From the NCBI GenBank assembly GCA_964384625.1, contig CAYLNH010000211.1, forward strand, positions 1-12,998: DNA of 12,998 nt, in the 5' to 3' direction. Shown in pieces: positions 6,213 through 12,998 of the stretch. Source of the stretch: CAYLNH01 sp964384625. Its GTDB lineage: Bacteria; Verrucomicrobiota; Lentisphaeria; JABSQK01. The position numbers and the translations under genes are program-made. Below the pieces are notes generated by a model that was not told the origin of the DNA, did no database searches, and was given only the letters and a program-made list of their open reading frames with translations. How positions within the stretch are numbered: position 1 is the stretch's first letter; each line of letters begins with the position of its first letter.

Positions 6213-8398
6213 TGCGCTGGCCGATCATCTGGACCATCTGCCGCAAGGAACTGCTGGAAACCGTCCGCGATCGGCGAACCGTTATCCTCATGCTGTTCCT
6301 GCCGGTCGTGCTCTATCCCATGCTGTTGATCGGCTTCAGCCAGATCATCAGCCACCAGGTGGCAAAACTGCAGGCCGGCACCGGCACGATCCTCGTCATC
6401 GGCGACGCGCCCCCGAGCCTGCTCGAAAAGCTCGAGTCCGATGAGTCGCTGAAGACGATCACGGCGCCGGCGCCGCCGGAATTGCCCGATGTCTTCGCGA
6501 TCGTCGAGGATAAACCGGACGCCCCGAAGACGAACGGGATTGTCATTCCGCCGCGACGCACAAAGGAGAAGCTCGAATACGACGAAGCCTTGCGCAACTG
6601 GGCTCGCGAGCAGTTTCGCGACGACCGAGCCGACGTCATCCTGGTCTTGCCCCGGCAGTTCAGCGGCGACCTCGACCGCGGCCGCACCGGTACGGTGGTG
6701 ATCTTCTATGACGAGACCAACGAAAGTGCCAACTTCATCCACGGCCGCGTGGTTGATCTGCTGCTGGCCTATCGCAAGGACCTCCTGAAACGCCGGATTG
6801 CCTCGAAGCCCGAATTGCCGCTGGGGTTCACCCGGCCGCTGTTCATCGATTCCGAGAACGTCGCTTCGGCCAAAAAACGCGGCGGCTATTTCGCCGGCCG
6901 CATCCTGCCGATGATGATGATCATCATGGTCATGCTCGGGGCATTTTACCCGGCCGTGGATCTGGCCGCCGGCGAGAAGGAACGCGGGACGATGCAGACC
7001 CTGCTGACGGCGCCGGCAATGCCGACAGAGATCATTTTTGGCAAATTCATCACGGTCTTCCTGGTGTCGCTGGTGTCGGCCCTGGCCAATCTGGGCAGCC
7101 TGGCCCTGGCGTTGGTCTACCTGCTGGAGAGCGGCTCCGTCGCCGAGAATCTGAATTTCCAGCTGGAGTGGAGTACGGGGCTGATCCTGCTGCTGCAGCT
7201 CATCCCGGTGGCGCTGCTGTTCTCGGCCCTGATGCTGGCGGTTTCCATCTTCGCCAAGAGCTTCAAAGAAGCGCAGAACTATCTCACGCCGCTGTATCTG
7301 GTCATTATCATCCCCGTGATCCTTTCCGGCTTGCCCGGCACCAATCTGAGCATTCGCACAGCCTGGCTGCCGGTGCTGAACATCACGCTGCTGATCAAGG
7401 ACATCCTGGTCGAGCCGCCGCCGATCGAAGTCATCCTGATGGTGCTGCTGGCGAACTTCATCTACAGCATGCTGGCGCTGGCGTTTGCCGTTCGCATTTT
7501 CAAGAACGAGCAGGTGCTGCTCGGCGGCCAGGGCGCCTTCACCGACGTCTTCCGGTCGACCGCGGGCACGGCGGGCCGGCCCCGGGCCACGCCGGGACTG
7601 GCGCTGGCGGCCGTCGGCCTCGGGCTGGTCGTATATTTCTATGTCGGCGGTCTGCTGCAGTCGCGCGATTTGCGCTGGGGGCTGATCGCGTCGCAGTTCC
7701 TTCTGCTCTTTCTCCCGGTCCTGCTGATCGGCCGGGGACTCAAACTTGACCTCAAGGACCTGCTCTCCTGGCGGGCGCCGAAATGGCAGCAGGTCCTGGG
7801 GGCGGTGCTCGCCGGCGGCACGTCCTGGGTTGTCGTGACCCGGCTCGGCAGTGCCATCCAGAACATGGTGCTGCCGGCGCCGGAGCCGATGCAGAAACTG
7901 ATGCACGAGTTGATGGGCAAACTGGCCGGGTCCGACACGTCGCTGGTCCTGATGATCTTTGCCTTCGCAGTGACTCCGGCGATCTGCGAGGAGGTCTTTT
8001 TTCGCGGACTGGTGTTGTCGGGATTTCGCAACGGCATGCCGGCGCTCGCCGCGATCGTGTTCACGGCCCTCTGCTTCGGCGTCTATCACATCAGCTTCTA
8101 TCTGATCATCCCGACGGCGATCATCGGGCTGGTGATCACCCTGATCGTCTGGCGTACGGGATCCATCGTCAACGGCATGATCTACCACGTCCTGCACAAC
8201 GGCCTGACGTTGTCCGTCGTCCGCCTGCTGCAGGATTCCGGCCCGCAGGAACTGCCGGCGCTGCGCTGGTTCGGGGATGTCATCGGCCTGGACGGCGCGC
8301 CGTTGAACGTCGGTAAGTTCGCCTTGTTGACGGTCGTCTTTCTGGTGGGGTTGGGGCTGACCTTCTGGCGGCCGGCCCGGGAGTCTCATTCCGGCTGA
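6212..8398 (+). CDS. ABC-2 permease fused to a CPBP (CAAX-type) intramembrane protease
   Basis: A 728-residue membrane protein with two parts. Residues 1-435 are a NatB-like ABC-2 permease: a first membrane helix at about 24-46, a long extracytoplasmic loop to about 228, then several helices, with the coupling motif GEKERGTMQTLL at 254-265. After a linker (about 436-460, Gly/Arg/Pro-rich), residues 461-720 form more helices carrying the CPBP motifs: EEVFFRG at 593-599 (EExxxR), FGVYH at 622-626 (FxxxH) and YHVLHN at 658-663. These residues coordinate the catalytic metal in the family. The fusion suggests the exporter and a membrane peptidase act on the same substrate or in its immunity or processing, but that is inference. 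Such fusions are annotated in several bacterial phyla. The ATPase gene overlaps the start by one base. The last 13 bases overlap the convergent gene at 8386-9072. Confidence 0.93.
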   Translation: MRWPIIWTICRKELLETVRDRRTVILMLFLPVVLYPMLLIGFSQIISHQVAKLQAGTGTILVIGDAPPSLLEKLESDESLKTITAPAPPELPDVFAIVEDKPDAPKTNGIVIPPRRTKEKLEYDEALRNWAREQFRDDRADVILVLPRQFSGDLDRGRTGTVVIFYDETNESANFIHGRVVDLLLAYRKDLLKRRIASKPELPLGFTRPLFIDSENVASAKKRGGYFAGRILPMMMIIMVMLGAFYPAVDLAAGEKERGTMQTLLTAPAMPTEIIFGKFITVFLVSLVSALANLGSLALALVYLLESGSVAENLNFQLEWSTGLILLLQLIPVALLFSALMLAVSIFAKSFKEAQNYLTPLYLVIIIPVILSGLPGTNLSIRTAWLPVLNITLLIKDILVEPPPIEVILMVLLANFIYSMLALAFAVRIFKNEQVLLGGQGAFTDVFRSTAGTAGRPRATPGLALAAVGLGLVVYFYVGGLLQSRDLRWGLIASQFLLLFLPVLLIGRGLKLDLKDLLSWRAPKWQQVLGAVLAGGTSWVVVTRLGSAIQNMVLPAPEPMQKLMHELMGKLAGSDTSLVLMIFAFAVTPAICEEVFFRGLVLSGFRNGMPALAAIVFTALCFGVYHISFYLIIPTAIIGLVITLIVWRTGSIVNGMIYHVLHNGLTLSVVRLLQDSGPQELPALRWFGDVIGLDGAPLNVGKFALLTVVFLVGLGLTFWRPARESHSG

Positions 8399-9072
8399 TA
8401 GGCCTTCAGCTTCGCGACCAGCGGCTCAAAGCAGGCGGCGGCCGCCGCCTGCGACTCGAACCAGGTGCCGTAGGTGACAGCCATAACGACCTTACGGCCG
8501 ACGCGGCAGATGAAGAAGTTGCCCTGCTTCTGCCCGCCGTCCCGGAACCAGACGCAATGGGACTGGTCGCCGCAGTTCACCAGGCTGGGTTCCTTCTGCC
8601 GGGTCGGAGTCAGCCAGAGCCCGATCAGCAGGCTGTATTCCCGGCGGGCGTCGTCTTCCGTGGCTTTGCATTCAACGGACGCGGTCATCTTCACGGGCAA
8701 CCGGTCCCGGTTCAATTCGTTGATCAACGCCTGCTTGACCGGGTCGTCTGCTTCGGCCACGGCGGCATCGTCGGCTTCGAAGTCATATTCCAGGCGGTAC
8801 GCCTCGCCGAACCTGATCTTTCGTCTGGTCTCGCGGCCGGGGCGATGGCGGCCGCCGGTAACCAGTGCAATGGTCGGCAGGACCGCGTGATCGGCGGGGG
8901 TCAGCGGCAGCTCCTCTTCTTCCGGGGCGGTATTGAAGAACGCCCAGACGCCGACAACCAGCAACCCGAGGACGGCGGCGGCGCCCAGGACTGCAACGAC
9001 CTGACGGTTGGACAACGCGGGATTCGGCGTCGGCGTGGCCGAGCCCGAAGGAGGGAGCTGTTCTTGGGACAT
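8386..9072 (-). CDS. Membrane-anchored protein of unknown function
   Basis: A 228-residue protein that I do not recognise. A Pro/Thr/Ser-rich N-terminus (1-22) leads to one hydrophobic helix at about 24-46 (VVAVLGAAAVLGLLVVGVWAF), an acidic linker (EEEE at 51-54) and a soluble domain from about 60 to 228, probably outside the cytoplasm. That domain has five cysteines (135, 167, 173, 189, 214) and alternating hydrophobic strands near 128-200. The arrangement resembles a single-pass anchored sensor or accessory protein rather than a lipoprotein. The start is supported by GGAG seven bases before ATG 9072. The stop lies inside the permease gene on the other strand, a tail-to-tail overlap of 13 bases. 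It may follow the hemerythrin-like gene in the same direction, but a 197-base gap with hairpins separates them. Confidence 0.75.
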   Translation of the reverse strand: MSQEQLPPSGSATPTPNPALSNRQVVAVLGAAAVLGLLVVGVWAFFNTAPEEEELPLTPADHAVLPTIALVTGGRHRPGRETRRKIRFGEAYRLEYDFEADDAAVAEADDPVKQALINELNRDRLPVKMTASVECKATEDDARREYSLLIGLWLTPTRQKEPSLVNCGDQSHCVWFRDGGQKQGNFFICRVGRKVVMAVTYGTWFESQAAAAACFEPLVAKLKAYQPE

Positions 9073-9133
9073 TGCGGTCTCCGGTTTGGCGGCACCATAG
9101 GCCGGTGGAAACGGGATTGCAAGCGTGGCGGGC

Positions 9134-9208
9134 CGAGGCGGGTAAAGCCTCAGCGACGGGGCGTAGCGCCTGCCGGCGTTTTACCATCGGCAGGCTTGAC
9201 CTGCCGGT
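9134..9208 (-). other. Cluster of competing GC hairpins
   Basis: Between the hemerythrin-like gene and the anchored protein gene. GAGGC/GCCTC pairs at 9134-9150. GCCTGCCG (9168-9175) pairs perfectly with CGGCAGGC (9188-9195). The same right arm can instead pair with CCTGCCG (9200-9206; extended arms 9186-9208, loop CTTGA). The two pairings are mutually exclusive. No strong T-run follows, so a terminator, attenuator or palindromic repeat element are all possible. Confidence 0.4.
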
Positions 9209-9269
9209 GACAGGAGCGCGGCACGCGGGAGTCACTGCCCGTGACTGATGCGGCATTAGAGCGGGGCGG

Positions 9270-9767
9270 TCAGTCCGAGCGGCGGCGGTCTTCCATAATC
9301 CGCGTCAACGCCGGGAGGGCCTTGCCGCCGTCGGCGAAGAGCGGGAAGATCTTGGCCGTTTCGCGGGCCGCATGCATTTTCAGTTCACCCACGAACGACT
9401 GGAGTTTCTCAAGATCGCTCCTGGTGATGTATTCAGTGCTGAAGGTTTCCTGATCGAAGCTTTCAAGGAGGTCCTGCAGCCGTTGGGTCAAAAGGACATG
9501 ATCCCGCTGCAACTCGCGCACGATTTGCGTCATCTCGTACGAAGGCGCCCCCAGGAGTGCCGCTGGGAAGAAGATCTCCTCTTCCTCGGTGAAGTGCTGG
9601 ACCAGCTCCTCTTCCATGACGCCCAGGGTTGCTTTGGCCTGGATGAACAGGCTCTCCAGGTCCTGCTTGAGCAAGCCGGCGTCGAACTTGGCCGCGCGTT
9701 CGGCGGCTTCGCGGTGCTCTTTGGCGTTGCGGGCGAGCATCCTGGCGATGCTGTCTTGGATTTTCAT
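9270..9767 (-). CDS. Hemerythrin-like HHE-domain protein
   Basis: A 165-residue cytosolic helical-bundle protein, the usual size for stand-alone HHE proteins. Candidate metal ligands appear in the expected order: His18, His58 with Glu62 (QHFTEEEEIFFP), His90 (QRDH), and His132 with Glu136 (MHAARETAKIFPLF). The repeated pattern of H-x3-E followed by an FP segment is characteristic. Such proteins bind a di-iron centre and take part in oxygen or nitric-oxide sensing or iron handling; which applies here cannot be said. I prefer ATG 9767 (MKIQDSIARML). The open frame extends to 9854, but the extra 29 residues overlap a terminator-like hairpin and a possible promoter and look noncoding. Shine-Dalgarno is weak. 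It lies 138 bases beyond the PurF homologue, separated from it by that hairpin. Confidence 0.85.
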   Translation of the reverse strand: MKIQDSIARMLARNAKEHREAAERAAKFDAGLLKQDLESLFIQAKATLGVMEEELVQHFTEEEEIFFPAALLGAPSYEMTQIVRELQRDHVLLTQRLQDLLESFDQETFSTEYITRSDLEKLQSFVGELKMHAARETAKIFPLFADGGKALPALTRIMEDRRRSD

Positions 9768-9810
9768 GATTTCGCACCATGCGTGGGGTTGCGGCTGTAC
9801 CCGGTACGAT

Positions 9811-9838
9811 ACGATAGTCCGGCAGAGCGATCCTGCAA
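9811..9838 (-). promoter_or_regulatory. Weak promoter candidate for the hemerythrin-like gene
   Basis: On the minus strand TTGCAG (9833-9838) and TATCGT (9811-9816) are 16 bases apart, upstream of ATG 9767 and downstream of the hairpin at 9854-9879. The match to sigma70 boxes is only partial. Confidence 0.3.
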
Positions 9839-9853
9839 TTACCGTATGCTGCA

Positions 9854-9879
9854 AAGCCCGAGGCGAACGCTTCGGGCTT
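9854..9879 (-). terminator. Terminator-like hairpin after the PurF homologue
   Basis: Arms AAGCCCGA (9854-9861) and TCGGGCTT (9872-9879) pair perfectly over 8 bases, with two further inner GC pairs after one mismatch. On the minus strand the stem ends in a short T-run (CTTTGC). It lies 26 bases past the stop of the gene at 9906-11306. A plausible but short-tailed terminator. Confidence 0.5.
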
Positions 9880-9905
9880 CTGGTACAGCTCGGGGTGGGG
9901 AGAGT

Positions 9906-11306
9906 CTATTCGACCCCGTCCCAGCAGTAGGTGCAGAGCTTCTCTTTCGGCAGGCCGATGGCCGCGACCAGATCATCCAGCCGCTGGTATTGCAGCGAAG
10001 TGAGACCCAGCCGCCGGCAGATGATCTCAATCATCTGCTGATGCTTCTCGCTGTCGGGATCGGCATATTCGTCCAGATTCTCCACGTCGTCCGTCCCTTC
10101 GATTTCCTTGATCGCACGTCGGCCGGCCAGATCGAGGATGGAACGCGAACGCGAGAAATTGAGGAACTTGCAGCCGTGGATCAGGGGCGGGCAGGCCGGT
10201 CGCATATGGATCTCTTGGGCGCCGGACTCGAAGAGCCGCTCGACGGTGTCCTGGAGCTGGGTGCCGCGGACGATCGAGTCCTCGCAGAACAACAGCTTCT
10301 TGTCTTTGACCAGATCCTTGATGGTGATCAGTTTCATGCGGGCGATCAGGTCGCGCTGCTTCTGATTCTGCGGCATGAAACTGCGCGGCCAGGTCGGCGT
10401 GTACTTGACGAACGGACGCTTGTACGGGACGCCGGCCTCATTGGCGTAGCCGATGGCATGGCCGGTGCCGGAATCGGGGACGCCGGCGGCGAGATCCGGT
10501 TTCACCGCGTCATTCCGCGCCAGAGCCGCGCCGCACCGATAACGCACGTCTTCAACGTTGATGCCTTCGTAGGTGGAGGCGGGATAGCCGTAGTAGACCC
10601 ACAGAAAGGCACAGATCTGCATCCGGTCGCCGGGCGCTTTGCGCTGTTCGAAGCCGTTGGCTGTCACCAATACAATCTCGCCAGGGCCGAGTTCTTTGAC
10701 CGTCTCATAGCCGAGGTTCGGGTAGGCACAGGTTTCCATGGTGACGGCGAAGGCGCCGTCCTTTTCGCCGACAATGACCGGGGTGCGGCCGAGCTGATCG
10801 CGGGCGGCATAGATGCCTTTCTCCGTCAGCAACAGCATGGAACAGGAGCCCTCGATCTGCTCCTGGGCATTGGCGATGCCCGCCTCGAAGGTGGCGCCTT
10901 CGTTGATCAGCGTCGCCGCCAGTTCGGTCGGGTTGATAAAACCGCCGCTCATTTCCGTGAAGTGCGCCTTCTTGCCGAAGGCCCTGGACGTCAGTTCAGC
11001 GGCATTGTTGATGACCCCGACCGTGACGATGGCATAGGTGCCCAGGTGCGAACCGATAATCAGCGGCTGATCGTCGTAGTCGCTGATCACGCCGATACCG
11101 GCGGGGCCGTTAAGCCGCAGGATGTCGTCCTCGAACTTCGAGCGGAACTGGGCGTTCTCAATGTTATGGATAAAGGTCTTCAGGCCGTCCTCGTTGCGGA
11201 CGGCCAGGCCGCCGCGTTTGGTACCCAGATGCGAGTGATAGTCGGTTCCGTAGAAAAGATCGGTTACGCAGTCGTCTGTACTGGCAACACCGAAAAAGCC
11301 GCCCAT
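9906..11306 (-). CDS. PurF-family amidophosphoribosyltransferase homologue with a degenerate glutaminase domain
   Basis: A 466-residue homologue of glutamine PRPP amidotransferase, the first committed enzyme of purine synthesis, about the usual length. Canonical PurF exposes a nucleophilic Cys at its N-terminus (CGIFG). Here the protein starts MGGFFG, so Gly occupies that place. The glutaminase motif around the Gln-binding Arg (HVRYxT) reads GIGVISDYDD at 70-79, and the usual HNG site reads VGVINN at 96-101. The phosphoribosyltransferase half is well kept: VPDSGTGHAIGYA at 276-288, FMPQNQ at 310-315, and the PRPP loop LLFCEDSIVRGTQ at 338-350. Cysteines at 232, 372, 458 and 461 (CTYC) match the Fe-S ligands of the B. 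subtilis enzyme. The start is certain: GGAGG lies 7 bases upstream and the preceding in-frame codon is a stop. Likely uses free ammonia, another amine, or acts as a PRPP-binding regulator; this is inference. Databases would probably call it simply amidophosphoribosyltransferase. Confidence 0.88.
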   Translation of the reverse strand: MGGFFGVASTDDCVTDLFYGTDYHSHLGTKRGGLAVRNEDGLKTFIHNIENAQFRSKFEDDILRLNGPAGIGVISDYDDQPLIIGSHLGTYAIVTVGVINNAAELTSRAFGKKAHFTEMSGGFINPTELAATLINEGATFEAGIANAQEQIEGSCSMLLLTEKGIYAARDQLGRTPVIVGEKDGAFAVTMETCAYPNLGYETVKELGPGEIVLVTANGFEQRKAPGDRMQICAFLWVYYGYPASTYEGINVEDVRYRCGAALARNDAVKPDLAAGVPDSGTGHAIGYANEAGVPYKRPFVKYTPTWPRSFMPQNQKQRDLIARMKLITIKDLVKDKKLLFCEDSIVRGTQLQDTVERLFESGAQEIHMRPACPPLIHGCKFLNFSRSRSILDLAGRRAIKEIEGTDDVENLDEYADPDSEKHQQMIEIICRRLGLTSLQYQRLDDLVAAIGLPKEKLCTYCWDGVE

Positions 11307-11318
11307 TCAAGGACCTCC
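11307..11318 (-). promoter_or_regulatory. Ribosome binding site that fixes the start of the PurF homologue
   Basis: GGAGG on the minus strand (11314-11318), 7 bases before ATG 11304-11306. The codon just upstream of the ATG (11307-11309) is an in-frame TGA, so no longer propeptide with a Cys is possible. Confidence 0.85.
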
Positions 11319-11789
11319 ATGTACAACACACGAATGTTTGGTGTCCGGCTGTATTCCCGACGCCGAACGCGAAGGAACACACTAGCGGCAAGGTCGGCCG
11401 GTTTCCACCGCGTATACCGAATCGAATCGGAAAAAGCGGATCCGCGGCGGGCCGGGATCAGCAGCTTTGGGACGGGCTGCGCGGCCAAGTGCAGGCACGG
11501 CAACGACGTGCAGGAACTCCGGCAATGCCGGCGGCATCCTCATTGTCGTACCGGCCCTGCGGCGCCAGTGTTGTTTTTTCTCAACGGCTGCCGCATCCCG
11601 AGTCCACGCAAGCTGCTTTGCCGGCGTTGACCGAAGGCCTTCGACGTCAAGTATCCCGCTGCTCATGAGCGATCCGCCCACGGCCGACGCCAGGGATGGG
11701 GCCGGGGATTCCGCCAGCCGCACCCCGAATCAGGAACGGCTGTGAACCGCGTCGTCGAAGCTCGGGCCTGCCGCCGCAAATCCCCGAGA
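11319..11789. other. Intergenic region, about 470 bases, no supported gene
   Basis: It lies upstream of the PurF homologue and downstream of the pseudopilin. A hairpin with 6-base arms (CTCGGG 11761-11766, CCCGAG 11783-11788) begins 1 base past the pseudopilin stop and may end that transcript, though no T-run follows. A small palindrome CCGA-N6-TCGG lies at 11417-11430 next to an A-run. I found no convincing promoter for the PurF homologue. Short open frames on both strands have no recognisable motif. Confidence 0.45.
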
Positions 11790-12812
11790 TCAGCGGGATT
11801 GCCCCCACCATTGCCATTTGTAGCGACCGGTCGCCAATTCCACATCCGGGTTGCCGCCGCCGGTCTTGATCGATTCATCGTCGTTCGTATTTCCCGGTGA
11901 GATCGGGATCTGGTAGACCTCGGTGCCGATGGAACCCACGTGGCCGTCGCCGTAGATGATATTCTGATAGGACGGCCGGTTGTTCTGCTGGCCGTGATTC
12001 GAATATACCGTCTGACTGGAATCGTGCAGCTCAATCCGGTCGGCGGCGATGACCCGCTGCTCCGCATCGTCGTCGCGCGTGCTGTAGCAGGGCAAAGCCT
12101 GTCCAGGCTTCGGTACGCCGGGACTCAGGGCAAACGAGGCGCCCCACTCGATGGCCCCGGGGATACGGCTGCTGATGCCGGTATGCCGGATTCCGGTGAC
12201 AATCGTGAAATCCGTCAGCCAACGCTCGCCGATTCCGGCCCAGCCGAGGCTGACGCCGTCTTCGTCGGCGAATTCGGGATAGAACGAACTGGAGGGGCAA
12301 TCCAGCAGGTCGGGGGTGACGCCGTAGTCCCGCCACGTGTAGATGGAGGTGCCGTGGCTCTGCCAGGCCGGTGCGCCCGTGCGGTGGTCGGTGTCGTACT
12401 CCTTGAGCGTGCTGCCGCAAGTGCCGTCGAGGCCGCTCCAGGCTTTGCTGTCGCTGTCGTAATTGGCAGTAATGATGGTGCAGCGAACATGGTGTTCCTT
12501 CGGCTTCGCGCCGGCGGAACGCGGCAGGATATTGCCGTGGTCGTCGGCGAAGATCAACGCGGCCTGACCAATGCCGCGGAGGTTGTTCATGCAGACCGCC
12601 CGCCGGGCCTGTTCGCGGGCGCGGGTCAGTACCGGAAGCAGCATCGCCGCCAGAATGGCGATGATGGCGACGACCACCAGAAGTTCAATCAAGGTGAACG
12701 GGATGGAACGGTTCCGGCTTCGACCGCCGCCAGCCGCCGCTGCCCGTCGAATTGCGGCATAGCCGGAAAGACGTTCAAGCGAAGAGAATCGTTGTGCTGC
12801 CCGGGCAGGCAT
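11790..12812 (-). CDS. Pseudopilin-like protein with prepilin-type N-terminal methylation motif
   Basis: A 340-residue protein of the type II secretion/pilin-like class abundant in Lentisphaerota, Kiritimatiellota and Planctomycetota. A basic leader of 38 residues precedes FTLIELLVVVAIIAILAAMLLPVL (starting at Phe39, with Glu43 the conserved +5 acid), the helix that anchors the protein and drives assembly. It is followed by RAREQARRAVCMNNLRGIG, typical of this class. The C-terminal YGDGHV near 300 resembles the H-X9-DG tail motif, though here the preceding His is farther away. The residue before the cleavage site is Pro38 instead of the usual Gly. A prepilin peptidase would be needed, but none is in the window. 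The start is supported by AGGGGA about 8 bases upstream and a promoter candidate at 12895-12923. It may be a surface or extracellular-structure protein; the exact role is unknown. Confidence 0.88.
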   Translation of the reverse strand: MPARAAQRFSSLERLSGYAAIRRAAAAGGGRSRNRSIPFTLIELLVVVAIIAILAAMLLPVLTRAREQARRAVCMNNLRGIGQAALIFADDHGNILPRSAGAKPKEHHVRCTIITANYDSDSKAWSGLDGTCGSTLKEYDTDHRTGAPAWQSHGTSIYTWRDYGVTPDLLDCPSSSFYPEFADEDGVSLGWAGIGERWLTDFTIVTGIRHTGISSRIPGAIEWGASFALSPGVPKPGQALPCYSTRDDDAEQRVIAADRIELHDSSQTVYSNHGQQNNRPSYQNIIYGDGHVGSIGTEVYQIPISPGNTNDDESIKTGGGNPDVELATGRYKWQWWGQSR

Positions 12813-12894
12813 AAACAGTTTCCCCTTGTGTCAGCGTTTCGTTGTCGACGACCGGCGACCCGGCCGAACTCCGGCCGGCCGGATCCACTACACT

Positions 12895-12923
12895 AATATG
12901 CTATACGAGTGCATAAAGTTCAA
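12895..12923 (-). promoter_or_regulatory. Sigma70-type promoter with overlapping palindrome, upstream of the pseudopilin
   Basis: On the minus strand TTGAAC (12918-12923) and CATATT (12895-12900) are separated by exactly 17 bases, about 80 bases before the ATG at 12812, in an AT-rich island within GC-rich DNA. The palindrome TATGC-N9-GCATA (12897-12915) overlaps the -10 box and spacer, a position suited to an operator. Confidence 0.5.
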
Positions 12924-12977
12924 GTCCGTTTTTGGCCCGGCGTAAGCCCTCGATTACTGCCCTTCTTTGCCTCGAGT

Positions 12978-12998
12978 CCCGACTCTCAAGAGGTCGGG
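12978..12998. other. Hairpin at the right window edge
   Basis: CCCGAC (12978-12983) pairs with GTCGGG (12993-12998) around a 9-base loop. The sequence ends at the last base of the arm, so a terminator tail cannot be judged. Gene context lies outside the window. Confidence 0.4.

Noticed and set aside
6146..8389. 747-codon open frame on the minus strand
   Set aside because: It is antisense to the permease-protease gene, whose family motifs and membrane helices are clear. Its product is low-complexity and rich in Gln, Arg, Asp and His, as expected from the complement of GC-rich hydrophobic coding DNA.
9768..9854. N-terminal extension of the hemerythrin-like protein by 29 residues
   Set aside because: It would overlap a terminator-like stem and a possible promoter, and adds no HHE-type sequence.
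9372..11630. 752-codon open frame on the plus strand
   Set aside because: It runs antisense to both the hemerythrin-like gene and the PurF homologue and has no recognisable domain.
12924..12998. Possible tRNA-like segment (CTCGAGTCCC near 12971-12980)
   Set aside because: No acceptor, D or anticodon arm could be drawn around it on either strand.

Overview
The window looks like chromosomal DNA of a GC-rich member of the PVC superphylum, most likely Lentisphaerota or Kiritimatiellota, less likely Planctomycetota. The best clue is the pseudopilin at the right end (FTLIELLVVVAI, then RAREQARRAVCMNNLRGIG and a terminal YGDGHV), a type these phyla carry in large numbers. The ABC-2 permease fused to a CPBP protease and the PurF homologue starting MGGFFG fit the same group or relatives. 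No phylogeny could be run. I see no insertion sequence, tRNA, rRNA or CRISPR array.

Layout. Positions 1-666 hold the remains of a small two-gene unit whose second member is a nucleotidyltransferase broken by an in-frame TGA. Positions 813-3984 (minus strand) are an aromatic-amino-acid cluster, transcribed as chorismate synthase-like paralogue, then aroK, then aroC. The last two form a tight pair 14 bases apart. The paralogue ends against a block of ten degenerate 7-base repeats. A 521-base divergent intergenic region follows. Positions 4506-8398 (plus strand) carry a lysine-rich lipoprotein, a strong intrinsic terminator, and a NatA/NatB-type ABC exporter pair whose permease ends in a CPBP intramembrane protease domain. 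From 8386 rightwards all genes are on the minus strand: a membrane-anchored protein of unknown function overlapping the permease tail to tail by 13 bases, a hemerythrin-like HHE protein, a PurF homologue, and a pseudopilin behind a plausible sigma70-type promoter.

How the genes work together. aroK and aroC are two steps of the shikimate pathway and are probably cotranscribed. The ATPase and permease form one transporter, with stop and start codons overlapping (TGATG). The remaining genes show no clear functional link.

The most interesting content is two homologues of central enzymes that keep their folds but have lost hallmark catalytic residues. The 441-residue AroC paralogue has Tyr where chorismate synthase has the catalytic His of GESHG, plus an inserted segment of roughly 65 residues. 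The PurF homologue has Gly at position 2 where the N-terminal nucleophile Cys belongs, and its other glutaminase motifs are also gone, while its phosphoribosyltransferase motifs and putative Fe-S cysteines remain. Both probably do something other than their default annotation says.
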